Assembly (NCBI GenBank): GCA_038227045.1
Contig: JBBRQD010000156.1
Coordinates: 1 to 11,530, forward strand
Length of the DNA stretch: 11,530 nt
Source: JANXLS01 sp038227045
GTDB lineage: Bacteria > Planctomycetota > SZUA-567 > H5-PLA8
Reading direction: 5' to 3'
Positions within the stretch are counted from its first letter, which is position 1, and each line of letters starts with the position of its first letter. The translations under genes and the position numbers were made by a program. The notes below the pieces were generated by a model that searched no databases, had not been told where the DNA came from, and saw only the letters and a program-made list of their open reading frames with translations. Of this stretch, positions 1-7,204 are shown in pieces.

Positions 1-85
1 TAGCTTGTTTTTCGCCGCGTTTGACTGCCTCAACGGCTTGGCGGCGGCGGCGTTCAAGTTCTTCAGCGCTTCCGATAGGTCTCAT
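1..85 (-). CDS. N-terminal fragment of an IS630-like transposase (runs off the left edge)
   Basis: Reading leftward from an ATG at 85-83, 28 codons are open to the window edge. The peptide begins MRPIGSAEELERRRRQAVEA and continues VKRGEKQA. From memory, this start (Arg-Pro-x-Gly, then a Glu-Leu-Glu-Arg-Arg-Arg-Arg helix entering a helix-turn-helix) is typical of the DNA-binding N-terminus of IS630/Tc1-type transposases, which insert at TA dinucleotides. Only the first helix is visible, so the catalytic DDE domain cannot be checked. No clear Shine-Dalgarno sequence precedes the ATG, which is common in IS genes. The terminal inverted repeat cannot be placed because the other end lies outside the window. 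An unrelated HTH protein is the alternative. Confidence 0.5.
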   Translation of the reverse strand, partial: MRPIGSAEELERRRRQAVEAVKRGEKQA

Positions 86-229
86 GTACTATGTATCGGC
101 TGTTACTGTCGTCTACTTTGGCAAGGCTGGAATCAATAAGAGTAAAGAATACGATTGGGCTGCGAGATCCTTTCAGCGCCTTGTCCACCAGTCCACACAA
201 CGTTAAGATGAGCAGGATTGAGTAACAAG

Positions 230-266
230 TCGAACGCAACGCTGACAGCGCTGCGTTCGATTTTTT
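230..266 (+). terminator. Strong rho-independent terminator, rightward
   Basis: Arms TCGAACGCA (230-238) and TGCGTTCGA (252-260) pair perfectly; after one A/C mismatch the inner CGCTG/CAGCG also pairs. Six T follow at 261-266. The T-run defines a rightward terminator, but no convincing rightward gene ends before it. It may also stop the leftward operon ending at 278, although the leftward side (CTTGTTACTC) is a poor U-tract. The rest of 86-277 holds no gene I can support. Confidence 0.75.
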
Positions 267-277
267 AAGAGAATGGA

Positions 278-535
278 TTACCGCGCCGCCGCCGCGGATT
301 TTTTGGCCTTTGGGGCGGTTCTTCGACCGCCTTTTTTCATCGGCTCGTGATTTTCCGGCTTGCCGTAGCCTCCGCCACCCGGCTTCTCGCCACCGTGATG
401 GATCTTGTTTACCGTCGCCCATGCGCGTCGCGTCGCTTCATCCTTCGATTTACCGTGAGCTTCGTATCCTTTTTCGATGTGTTCGGCTTGCCGTTTCTGT
501 TTGTCGGTATACTTCTCTTTGCTTCCGCGGGGCAT
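278..535 (-). CDS. Small basic 'plasmid stabilization protein'-type stress protein, 85 aa
   Basis: The protein starts MPRGSKEKYTDKQKRQAEHI and contains YEAHGKSKDEATRRAWATVN, a widespread small-protein signature that databases often label 'plasmid stabilization protein', without toxin-antitoxin evidence. The first 50 residues are charged and helical. Residues 47-60 are Gly/His-rich (HHGG, PGGGGYGKP), and the C-terminus is a Lys/Ala-rich tail (KAKKSAAAAR) suggestive of nucleic-acid binding. The ATG at 535 is chosen over an in-frame upstream start (715) because the family motif begins here and AGGAGG lies 9 nt upstream; the longer form would be mostly antisense to the upstream gene. It lies 32 nt behind the DUF892 gene, so co-transcription is likely. 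Such proteins often occur beside csbD and yciE/yciF-type genes. Molecular function is unknown. Confidence 0.8.
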   Translation of the reverse strand: MPRGSKEKYTDKQKRQAEHIEKGYEAHGKSKDEATRRAWATVNKIHHGGEKPGGGGYGKPENHEPMKKGGRRTAPKAKKSAAAAR

Positions 536-544
536 GGTTGCGGT

Positions 545-550
545 CCTCCT
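545..550 (-). promoter_or_regulatory. Ribosome-binding site fixing the 535 start
   Basis: AGGAGG on the minus strand ends 9 nt before the ATG of the MPRGS protein. It selects that start over the longer in-frame alternative. Confidence 0.75.
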
Positions 551-567
551 CAATGAGTCAATGGAAA

Positions 568-1146
568 TTATGCGCCCGTGCCGGCCTGCGAAGCAGTCGA
601 AGGCTCCGCATTCTCCCGGGCCTTCTGCATGAGATATCGATCCGCCATCTTCTCCTCCTGCAAGTTCTGTTCGAGCAGGTTTGCCGCCGTGTAATGTCCC
701 ATGAGCTGCGCCCAATTTTTCAGCGTACTGTAGGTTGCGATTTCGTAGTGCTCGACCTTCTGAGCGGCGGCGATGATGGCCGCATCGCGTGTGAGAGCGG
801 ACTTCTTTTGAAATGCGATCTGAACCTCTTCCAAAAGGCTATTCGACGCCGCACAGCTTTTGGACTCAACGGGCTGATCGATGCTCTCGAAAGCCAATTC
901 CAATCGTTTGACGTGTTGTTGCGTCTCGCGCAGATGCCGGGTGAAACATTCCTTGAGCGCGCTGGACGTCGCGGCCGCTTCCATTTTGGGCAACGCCGTC
1001 AGCAACTGTGTCTCCGTGTCGTAAATATCATTCAAACCGCCGATGAACACGTCATGCAGATGCTGGTTTTTCATGACGGTCGTGCGTCCATTGACGCAGG
1101 GCATAATGGCGGTGCTTTCAGCCGAATGAATTTTGAGGTCTTGCAT
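568..1146 (-). CDS. DUF892 ferritin-like protein, YciE/YciF family, 192 aa
   Basis: This matches the YciE/YciF (DUF892) stress family, a four-helix ferritin-like fold with a di-iron-type site. Family blocks in order: LNDIYDTETQLL at about 38-49, LPKM at 52-55, the HLRETQQHVKRLELAF helix at 71-86 (His71, Glu74, His78), AAAQKVEHYEIATYSTLKNW at 126-145 (Glu132, His133, Glu135) and NLQEEKMAD at 161-169. All the expected carboxylate and histidine ligands appear present. The first 24 residues are an extension; family members usually begin near MKNQHLHDVF (codon 25). The longer start is kept because AAGGAG sits 6 nt before it and the inner ATG has no good site. It is 62 nt downstream of the hybrid kinase gene, so it is either the operon's fourth gene or has its own promoter in that gap; I see no convincing -35/-10 there. 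Substrate and exact role are unknown for the family. Confidence 0.9.
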   Translation of the reverse strand: MQDLKIHSAESTAIMPCVNGRTTVMKNQHLHDVFIGGLNDIYDTETQLLTALPKMEAAATSSALKECFTRHLRETQQHVKRLELAFESIDQPVESKSCAASNSLLEEVQIAFQKKSALTRDAAIIAAAQKVEHYEIATYSTLKNWAQLMGHYTAANLLEQNLQEEKMADRYLMQKARENAEPSTASQAGTGA

Positions 1147-1152
1147 GCGCTG

Positions 1153-1158
1153 CTCCTT
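1153..1158 (-). promoter_or_regulatory. Ribosome-binding site of the DUF892 gene
   Basis: AAGGAG on the minus strand lies 6 nt upstream of the ATG at 1146. It supports the 24-residue N-terminal extension over the internal Met25 start. Confidence 0.7.
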
Positions 1159-1208
1159 GTTTTAGTGCGCTGGCGTATGTTCAGAAATAGGGTTCAATTT
1201 TTTCAGTA

Positions 1209-3704
1209 TTATTTCTTCACAGTGTTAAGCAGTGCCGAAATGATCAGCAACAGTTCGCTGATGTCCACAGGTTTGGCTGCATGCATTTGATAGCCCGCGC
1301 GCAAGGTCTGCATGCGATCTTCCTTGGTTGCGTAGGCGGTCAGCGCCAGCGCGGGGATGCGGCCGTTGCGTTCGGGCGGCAGCGAGCGAACTTTGCGGAT
1401 CAGCGAAAGGCCGTCTTCGTGCGGCATGCCAATATCGCTGATCAGGACGTCGAATTTAGAAACGGCGAGCGCAGCCAGTCCGTCTTTGGCGGACGACGCG
1501 CCCGCGACTGTCGCTCCAGCTTGCTGAAGGATAAAACACAGCAGATTGCGCGTATCCTGCTCGTCTTCGACGACCAGGATGCTCACGCCGGCCAACGATA
1601 TTTCCGCTTGATTGTCCGCAGACGAAACGGAGTCTCTGTCGATCTGCGTTTCAGCCCCCTTCTTGGCGGGGCAACGCGGAAGTTTGACCGTAAACGCAGC
1701 GCCCATATTCAGACCGTCACTGGCGACGTCAATGCTGCCGCCATGCGCCTCAACGATGTGGATCGCGATGGCCAGACCGATGCCCAGGCCATAGTGCGTC
1801 CGCGTGGTGCTCATATCGGCCTGGCTGAAGTGTTCGAAAATGTGCGGCAAGAACTTCGGCTCGATTCCAATTCCCGTATCCGCAATACGCACTTCCGCAA
1901 AAATGGCGTCGGCGGAAAGTTCCACGTCGATTGAACCGCCTATCGGCGTAAACTTGACCGCGTTCGAAAAAATATTCCATAACGAGCGCTGCAGCCACGC
2001 CTCGTCCGCCGTGACCCAGATGTCATCCAGCGGGGAAGGATCGGTCGAATTAAACCGTAGATTGATTTGTTTGATAGCCGCCGAGACGTGAAACGCCTCC
2101 AGCGTATTTTCGAGCATGGCTTTCAATTGAACCGGCCGGGGCGTCAACTCCAGTTTTCCGGAATTGATGCGGGACAAATCGAGCAGATCGTTGACGATTT
2201 TATTTTGGGCGTTCAGGCTCAATTCGAGCGCGTCGAGCGCTTTCTCCGTTTCCGGTTCGGTCAACTTCTTGTCGCGCATCAACTGTGTCCAGCCGAACAT
2301 GGCTTGAAGCGGCGTCCTCAATTCATGCGAAACCGCACCCAAAAAAGCGTCCTTATAATAGAGCGCGGAATCGCTCCGGTCATTTTGAGCTGGGCGCACC
2401 TGCCGTCCATTCGGATTCAGCCGGGAACGCTCGATTGCCGCGCCGATCGTAAGGGCAAACTGGGCGATTCGTTGCTTGTCCGCTTCCTGAAATTTATGCG
2501 CCGCATCCGTGGAAATAAAGGCGATCACGCCGATCGGTTTTCCATCGGCATGAATGGCGGTTGTCAGAGCCGACGCGGCCGCAATCTTCTGGAGCTCCGC
2601 TTTGAGTCCTTCATTCGTTGCGCCCAAAAAGATGGCCAAATCTTCCACGGGTGAGACGATCTCAGGCTGGCTGCGGCGCATTGCGTCCAGGGCCGTGCGG
2701 CGGTTACTGGGAAAGATCGGGAATTCGTCGAGCGATTCGGGCACCAATGCTTCAAGAATGGGATGCCGTGCCGCGAGCGCAACGCGGCGGATCAAATCGT
2801 CCTCGCCCAATAAATAAATGGCACAGGCATCGGCGCATATCGGGACAATGAGTTTGGAGAATTGTTCCATGCACTCCTGCAACGGCAGCGCCCTTCCTTC
2901 TGCCCCCTTGGGGGCGAACAGGGCCTGGGCGATTGTGGCCACGCGAGCTTTCCGCAATTCGATCCGCGCGTCCGACAGATCCGCACATATTTCAATCATG
3001 CCGTTGGACGCGTCGTCGCGAATTCTGGAGCGGCGTGAATTGACATGGACCTCGCGCTTGTCCTTTCCGCGGTAGTGAAGCTCGCCGGCCCAGTGGCCTG
3101 TTGCATTTAGCGCGTCCGCAATTTGCTTCTCGCCAACACCATTCAAGATCGACAGCAACTCGCCATGTGGGCGGCCGAGCGCTTCCTGCTCCGTCCATCC
3201 GAACAATTTCGAGGCTGCGGCATTCCAGGTGGAAATCGCCCCGTCGGGGCGCTGACCCATCACGGCTTCGTCGACGAGGTTCAACATTTTCGCCTGTTCG
3301 CAGGCGCCGTCGCGCTCGTCTTTCAAGGACCACAACCGAGTCGAGTTCCGCAACGAGCGGCGCAGAAGCGCCGGCAATTGTTCGAGATCTTTTGCGTTCA
3401 AAACATGGTTGGCGCGCTCTCGCAAATCGTCGGGGAGTTTGCGTTCATCATCGCACACCACAACCAGCACCGAATCTGGGCAGCTCGATTGAACTTTCTT
3501 GACGATTTCGCTGGTCATCAAGTGGGCGTGCAACACGATTAAATGAAGCCGGGGATGCTCGAGAGCGCGGAAGAATTGATCGGGGGTTTCAACGAGGTTG
3601 AAACGTGCGTCCCATTGCTCGGCAGACAACGAGGCCGCGAGCGATTCGGCCACCGGTGACCCGTTTCGCCAATAGACCAATTGAGGTAAATTTTTATCGC
3701 TCAT
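1209..3704 (-). CDS. Soluble hybrid histidine kinase: pseudo-receiver-PAS-GAF-HisKA-HATPase-receiver, 831 aa
   Basis: A cytoplasmic sensor kinase with no membrane segment. Residues 1-120 look like a receiver fold whose phosphoacceptor Asp is replaced (His59 in LIVLHAHL). A PAS domain follows at about 140-245 (ISTWNAAASKLFGWTEQEAL) and a GAF-like domain at about 270-427. HisKA has the H-box AVSHELRTPLQ with His460. HATPase has the N-box at 576-585 (Asn577, Asn581), DTGIGI at 609-614 and GLGIGL at 639-644. A complete C-terminal receiver has Glu713/Asp714, phosphoacceptor Asp757, Thr789 and Lys811. The kinase core and final receiver therefore look active. With no output domain, phosphate must pass to another protein; the sigma-54 regulator encoded 24 nt upstream is the obvious candidate, but a phosphotransfer (Hpt) step would normally be needed from a receiver and none is encoded here. 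The site before the ATG is weak (AAAGAAA), suggesting lower expression or translational coupling. Confidence 0.93.
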   Translation of the reverse strand: MSDKNLPQLVYWRNGSPVAESLAASLSAEQWDARFNLVETPDQFFRALEHPRLHLIVLHAHLMTSEIVKKVQSSCPDSVLVVVCDDERKLPDDLRERANHVLNAKDLEQLPALLRRSLRNSTRLWSLKDERDGACEQAKMLNLVDEAVMGQRPDGAISTWNAAASKLFGWTEQEALGRPHGELLSILNGVGEKQIADALNATGHWAGELHYRGKDKREVHVNSRRSRIRDDASNGMIEICADLSDARIELRKARVATIAQALFAPKGAEGRALPLQECMEQFSKLIVPICADACAIYLLGEDDLIRRVALAARHPILEALVPESLDEFPIFPSNRRTALDAMRRSQPEIVSPVEDLAIFLGATNEGLKAELQKIAAASALTTAIHADGKPIGVIAFISTDAAHKFQEADKQRIAQFALTIGAAIERSRLNPNGRQVRPAQNDRSDSALYYKDAFLGAVSHELRTPLQAMFGWTQLMRDKKLTEPETEKALDALELSLNAQNKIVNDLLDLSRINSGKLELTPRPVQLKAMLENTLEAFHVSAAIKQINLRFNSTDPSPLDDIWVTADEAWLQRSLWNIFSNAVKFTPIGGSIDVELSADAIFAEVRIADTGIGIEPKFLPHIFEHFSQADMSTTRTHYGLGIGLAIAIHIVEAHGGSIDVASDGLNMGAAFTVKLPRCPAKKGAETQIDRDSVSSADNQAEISLAGVSILVVEDEQDTRNLLCFILQQAGATVAGASSAKDGLAALAVSKFDVLISDIGMPHEDGLSLIRKVRSLPPERNGRIPALALTAYATKEDRMQTLRAGYQMHAAKPVDISELLLIISALLNTVKK

Positions 3705-3728
3705 AATTTCTTTTACAAATATCGACTA

Positions 3729-5177
3729 TTAAACCGTAGCCAATGCCGGTTTTTCGGCCGAAATCTCGACATGTGCATGATTTGTCGCCGAATACTCGGC
3801 TGCCTTGCCATTTGACATTCTCAATTTACTTTGAAGCGTCGTGCGCGGAATTCTCAGCAATTCCGCCGCATTTCCTTGATGCCCATTGGCCTTCTTCAAC
3901 GCCCATTGCATCAAGGCCTGCTCGAACTTATCGACATAATCGCGCATGTCGATTTTTTCGCTCGATTCCATGGGCACGGAAAACGGCGATTGCAAGTTTT
4001 CCATCATCGGCTTGAGGTTGGGGGGCAAATCGCCGGGTTGAATCTCCGTGCCACTTGACATGGCCACGCCGTACTCCATGGCATGGCGGAGTTCGCGGAC
4101 ATTGCCTGGCCAGGAATGCGCCATCAAACACTCCAGAGTGCCGGGTGCGAGCGACTTCACCGGCACGTTGCGCTGAATCGCCAGCGAACTCAAGAAATGC
4201 ATCGCCAGCAGATGAATGTCGTCTTTGCGTTCGCGCAGCGGGGGCAGGGCGAGCACCAGCACCCTCAGGCGATACATTAAATCGCCGCGGAACTTGCCCT
4301 GGCTGACGAGTGTTTCCAAATTGACTTTGGACGCCGAAATAAAGCGCACGTCGGCAGTCAGCGTCTGTTCGCCGCCCACGCGTTCGAATTTATGTTCCTG
4401 AATGACGCGCAGCAGTTTGCCCTGCAATTCCATGGGCAAATCATCGATGTCGTCGAGAAACAGCGTGCCGCCTTGAGCCATTTCAATGCGCCCTTTGCGC
4501 CGCCGGATTGCGCCTGTGAATGCGCCGATTTCATGCCCGAACAATTCGCTTTCGGCCAGCTCACGCGGCACGTTGGCGCAACCCACGGCTACGAACGGCC
4601 CCTTGGCGTTGGCGCTGCGCATGTGCAATGCGTGCGCGACCTGTTCTTTGCCGGTTCCGGTTTCGCCTTCGATAAGAATGTTAGAGGGATTGTCCGCGAA
4701 GCGATTGACCAAGTCGAAAGTGCGCCGCATTTGGGGCGAATTGCCAACCATGCCGCAGAACAACAGCGACGAACCCACCGACTTGCGCAACGTCGCGACT
4801 TCCGTGTTAATGGCGCGCAACGCAGCCAGATTGTCAAGCCGTATAGTCAGTTCGTCAAAGCTGAAAGGTTTTGTCAGATAGTCGGAGGCCCCGGCGCGCA
4901 TCGCCTCCACCGCGGATTGAACGTTCCCGAAGGCCGTCATCAGAATCACGGATGTCTCTGGGCTGCGCGCCTTGAGTTCCTTCATGAACTCCATGCCGTC
5001 CATGTTAGGCATGCATAAGTCGGTCAGCACAACGTCCCAATTGGCGTTGTCAATGGCTTTAAGCGCTGAAATCGGGCTCTCGTGGGCTTCGGCCAAATGT
5101 CCTGCCGAGTTTAGGCGTTGAGCCAGAATTGATCGGTTCGCTTTTTCGTCGTCTACGACGAGAATACGCAATGGCAT
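3729..5177 (-). CDS. NtrC-family sigma-54-dependent response regulator, 482 aa
   Basis: Three-domain activator of RNA polymerase carrying sigma-54. The receiver (1-120) has Asp9/Asp10, phosphoacceptor Asp53 (LTDLCMP), Thr81 and Lys103. The AAA+ domain (about 143-385) has Walker A GETGTGKE at 171-178, the sigma-54-contacting loop GAFTGA at 218-223, Walker B GGTLFLDDIDDLP at 236-248, candidate arginine fingers Arg297/Arg303 in the FRGDLMYRL stretch, and WPGNVREL at 356-363. A Fis-type helix-turn-helix occupies about 433-454 (NAAELLRIPRTTLQSKLRM). Walker B has Asp-Asp where the family usually has Asp-Glu. About 28 residues follow the HTH, longer than usual. The start is set by AAGGAG at 5187-5192, 9 nt upstream and nearly overlapping the kinase stop, so translation is probably coupled. 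It lies between two kinase genes. Likely targets are the sigma-54-type promoters at 8983 and 9678 (inference). Confidence 0.96.
   Translation of the reverse strand: MPLRILVVDDEKANRSILAQRLNSAGHLAEAHESPISALKAIDNANWDVVLTDLCMPNMDGMEFMKELKARSPETSVILMTAFGNVQSAVEAMRAGASDYLTKPFSFDELTIRLDNLAALRAINTEVATLRKSVGSSLLFCGMVGNSPQMRRTFDLVNRFADNPSNILIEGETGTGKEQVAHALHMRSANAKGPFVAVGCANVPRELAESELFGHEIGAFTGAIRRRKGRIEMAQGGTLFLDDIDDLPMELQGKLLRVIQEHKFERVGGEQTLTADVRFISASKVNLETLVSQGKFRGDLMYRLRVLVLALPPLRERKDDIHLLAMHFLSSLAIQRNVPVKSLAPGTLECLMAHSWPGNVRELRHAMEYGVAMSSGTEIQPGDLPPNLKPMMENLQSPFSVPMESSEKIDMRDYVDKFEQALMQWALKKANGHQGNAAELLRIPRTTLQSKLRMSNGKAAEYSATNHAHVEISAEKPALATV
3752..3800. promoter_or_regulatory. Two dyads at the 3' end of the regulator gene, possible activator sites
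   Basis: TTTCGGCCGAAA (3752-3763) is a perfect palindrome. GCCGA-ATAC-TCGGC (3787-3800) is a perfect 5-bp-arm dyad 36 bp away centre to centre. The second has the same arms and 4-nt spacer as GCCGA-AAAG-TCGGC upstream of the DUF3309 gene (9548-9561). They lie inside coding sequence, just upstream of the hybrid kinase gene, and I find no sigma-54 promoter in the 24-nt gap there. This may be coincidence. Confidence 0.2.
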
Positions 5178-5192
5178 AGTGCAAAACTCCTT

Positions 5193-6926
5193 TTAACCAG
5201 GCGAGCGCCCCGCCTCTGATTCCGAAAGAGTGGGGGCGAGCGGAATCAACACCCTGAATGTCGTTCCCTTCGCCGAAGTATCAGCTAATTCAACCGTTCC
5301 ACCGTGGGCCTCGACGTTCTTCCTAACAATTGTCATGCCTAACCCGGTTCCTTTTCCGGCAACTTTTGTTGTAAAGAAGGCGTCGAAGATGCGCTCACGG
5401 GCTTCCGGCGGAATGCCACACCCCTCATCGGACACACAGATCTCGAGCATACCCGCTACTTTTGAGAGCAACGCCGACACGGTCACGCATCCACCGCGAT
5501 TGCAGGCGTCTAACGCATTGTTTAACAAATTGAGGAGCGCTTCCGAGATCAGCTCGGCGTGCATGGGCACCAGCGGCAGTTCCGGTGCGATCTCCGTATG
5601 GAGCGCTATTCCACTCTTTTGAGCGCGCGATTGGACGAAGGCGCAGGTTTCCGAAATGCATTGAGCGACATTGGAAAGCACTTTTTCGCCGTCCTGATTG
5701 CGGGCCAGGCGCAACAGCCGTCCGGAGATCTGATCCATGCGTTGCAAGCCGTCCTCCAACAGCCCAATGGTTGAAACCATGTTTTTGGCATCGCCGTTAC
5801 AATTGCTGCGCAGCTCTTCCACGCAACTGAGAATGCCTTGAAGAGGGTTGCGGATTTCGTGTGCCACGCCCGCGGAGAGTTCTCCCAGCATCGCCAGACG
5901 CTGTTGGCTGAGCGCCACTTGCGACATGTGTTTCGCTTCGTCCTGACTCGCTTTGAGCTCGGTGACGTCTTGGGCGATGCCGAGAAACTGCGTGGGTGTG
6001 CCTTCGGGCGAGCGCGCAAAAACGACGATGCGGCAGGACAGCCAGCACCAGCCGCCCATTGCGTGCTTCATCCGGCAGTCCAGTTCCAAGATTTCGCCAT
6101 CCGGAATGGTGGCGCAGCGCTGGCGCAGCAGACGAAAGTGCGTCTTATCGTCGGGATGCAAAATCGTTTCGAACAAGCCCGCGCCCATCACTTCCAATTC
6201 GGGCGGCGTATAACCCAGGATTGAGCCCACTTCTTCGTTGATGTAAATTTTTTGCAAGTCGATCAGATTCAAGATAAAAATAATGTTGGGGATCGTATGC
6301 GTAATCCGTTCGATGAAACGGTAGCTCTCCATGAGCGCGCGTTCCGACTCTTTTTTTGCCGTGATATCGCCAATGACGACGCAATAACCGCGGAGTACCT
6401 TGCGATCCGTCAGCAAAGGAGTGATCGCGGTGTTGGTTAAAAATCGCCGCCCGTCCTTGGCCGTATACCAGGCTTCTTCCTGATATCGCTCTTTCTGACG
6501 AGCCGTCTCGAATATTTGGACGGATTCGCTTTCGGGAATCCCGTCGCTCGTACGCAACACTGAGAAGGGTTGTCCAATGATTTCCTGCGCGGAGTACCCG
6601 GACATGCGCTCGGCCCCGTGGCTCCAACTGGCGATCTTTCCGTTTGGCGACACCGCAAAAATGGCATAGTCTTGAACTTCATTGAGCAACAGCCGAAATC
6701 GTTCCTCGCTTTCGAACAAGGTTGCCGTTGTCCTTCGCAGTTCTTTCACCTGCTGAACGACGATGAAGCTCACGATGCAAAGCGCCATCAAACAGATAAA
6801 GATGACTTTCGATTCACCGCCGAAAATACCAAACGCGGAAAAGACGAGGATGGCGATGCCCAAAACGATAACGAATCGTTCACGGTATGAGAAGGAAGGC
6901 ACCGAGTCGCTGGCAGGAAGATTCAT
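5193..6926 (-). CDS. Membrane PAS-PAS histidine kinase, NtrB-like, 577 aa
   Basis: Probable sensor partner of the sigma-54 regulator. Numbering from the ATG at 6926: two membrane helices at about 18-36 (FVIVLGIAILVFSAFGIFG) and 40-58, with almost nothing between them, so no extracellular sensor domain. PAS1 spans about 70-190 and PAS2 about 200-322 (PAC-like GIAQDVTELKAS at the end). HisKA has AHEIRNPLQ with His356. HATPase has LNLLNNALDA (Asn466, Asn470), SDEGCG with Asp500, and GKGTGLGM at 524-531. All catalytic boxes are intact. The domain style (short HisKA, no receiver) is that of kinases paired with NtrC-type regulators, and the regulator gene follows after 15 nt. The start is uncertain: a GTG at 6962 would add 12 residues, and neither start has a good Shine-Dalgarno. 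ATG 6926 is preferred and could be leaderless. Signal sensed is unknown. Confidence 0.93.
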   Translation of the reverse strand: MNLPASDSVPSFSYRERFVIVLGIAILVFSAFGIFGGESKVIFICLMALCIVSFIVVQQVKELRRTTATLFESEERFRLLLNEVQDYAIFAVSPNGKIASWSHGAERMSGYSAQEIIGQPFSVLRTSDGIPESESVQIFETARQKERYQEEAWYTAKDGRRFLTNTAITPLLTDRKVLRGYCVVIGDITAKKESERALMESYRFIERITHTIPNIIFILNLIDLQKIYINEEVGSILGYTPPELEVMGAGLFETILHPDDKTHFRLLRQRCATIPDGEILELDCRMKHAMGGWCWLSCRIVVFARSPEGTPTQFLGIAQDVTELKASQDEAKHMSQVALSQQRLAMLGELSAGVAHEIRNPLQGILSCVEELRSNCNGDAKNMVSTIGLLEDGLQRMDQISGRLLRLARNQDGEKVLSNVAQCISETCAFVQSRAQKSGIALHTEIAPELPLVPMHAELISEALLNLLNNALDACNRGGCVTVSALLSKVAGMLEICVSDEGCGIPPEARERIFDAFFTTKVAGKGTGLGMTIVRKNVEAHGGTVELADTSAKGTTFRVLIPLAPTLSESEAGRSPG

Positions 6927-6933
6927 TGAGTTT

Positions 6934-6939
6934 ATTATA
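6934..6939 (-). promoter_or_regulatory. Consensus -10 box abutting the kinase start
   Basis: On the minus strand TATAAT is followed by 7 nt and then the ATG at 6926, so initiation from it would give an almost leaderless mRNA. This would explain the missing Shine-Dalgarno sequence. No recognisable -35 lies 16-18 nt upstream (GTGCGC there), so the call is weak. Confidence 0.25.
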
Positions 6940-7118
6940 ACTTGATTCCCAAGCAGGCGCACGCCTTTTTCACGCGCCTCGCGCTTTCAAATCGGCTTCG
7001 CCTGCCCGTATTCCGGCATCCTGCCGCAACTCGGGCGTTAAAATGATTCCTCGAAGCGGCCTAGGTGCGGCATTATTCCCAATAAGAACGAAATAATTTC
7101 ACACACCAGCTTTCGCTG

Positions 7119-7134
7119 AGCACGCCCTTTGCCA
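7119..7134 (-). promoter_or_regulatory. Possible sigma-54 promoter for the kinase-regulator operon
   Basis: On the minus strand TGGCAA-AGGGC-GTGCT has the GG-N10-GC spacing and matches TGGCAC-N5-TTGCW at 9 of 11 fixed positions. Initiation would fall near 7108, leaving about 180 nt of leader before the kinase ATG. It could allow autoregulation by the regulator. A match of this quality is not rare by chance. Confidence 0.3.
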
Positions 7135-7204
7135 TCACACTATATGTTGTCGGTTTTTTATCCGTCGAGAATTATTTTAGCCCCCGGGACAAAAGGAGTG
7201 GATC

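Noticed and set aside
21..206. 61-codon rightward frame before the 230-266 terminator
   Set aside because: It starts inside the antisense of the transposase N-terminus, has no ribosome-binding site and no recognisable pattern; its ending before the terminator is not enough.
278..535. Toxin-antitoxin system suggested by the 'plasmid stabilization' label
   Set aside because: No partner toxin or antitoxin gene is adjacent, and the sequence lacks ParE/RelE or ribbon-helix-helix features; the label is a database habit.
310..1290. 326-codon rightward frame opposite the DUF892 and MPRGS genes
   Set aside because: Antisense shadow: the leftward frames match known families and have ribosome-binding sites, while this one has no recognisable domain and overlaps the hybrid kinase end.
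7057..7072. GG-N10-GC match upstream of the DUF6600 gene (CGGCCT...CGGCA)
   Set aside because: Only the GG and GC fit; the A of the -24 box and the TT of the -12 box are missing.
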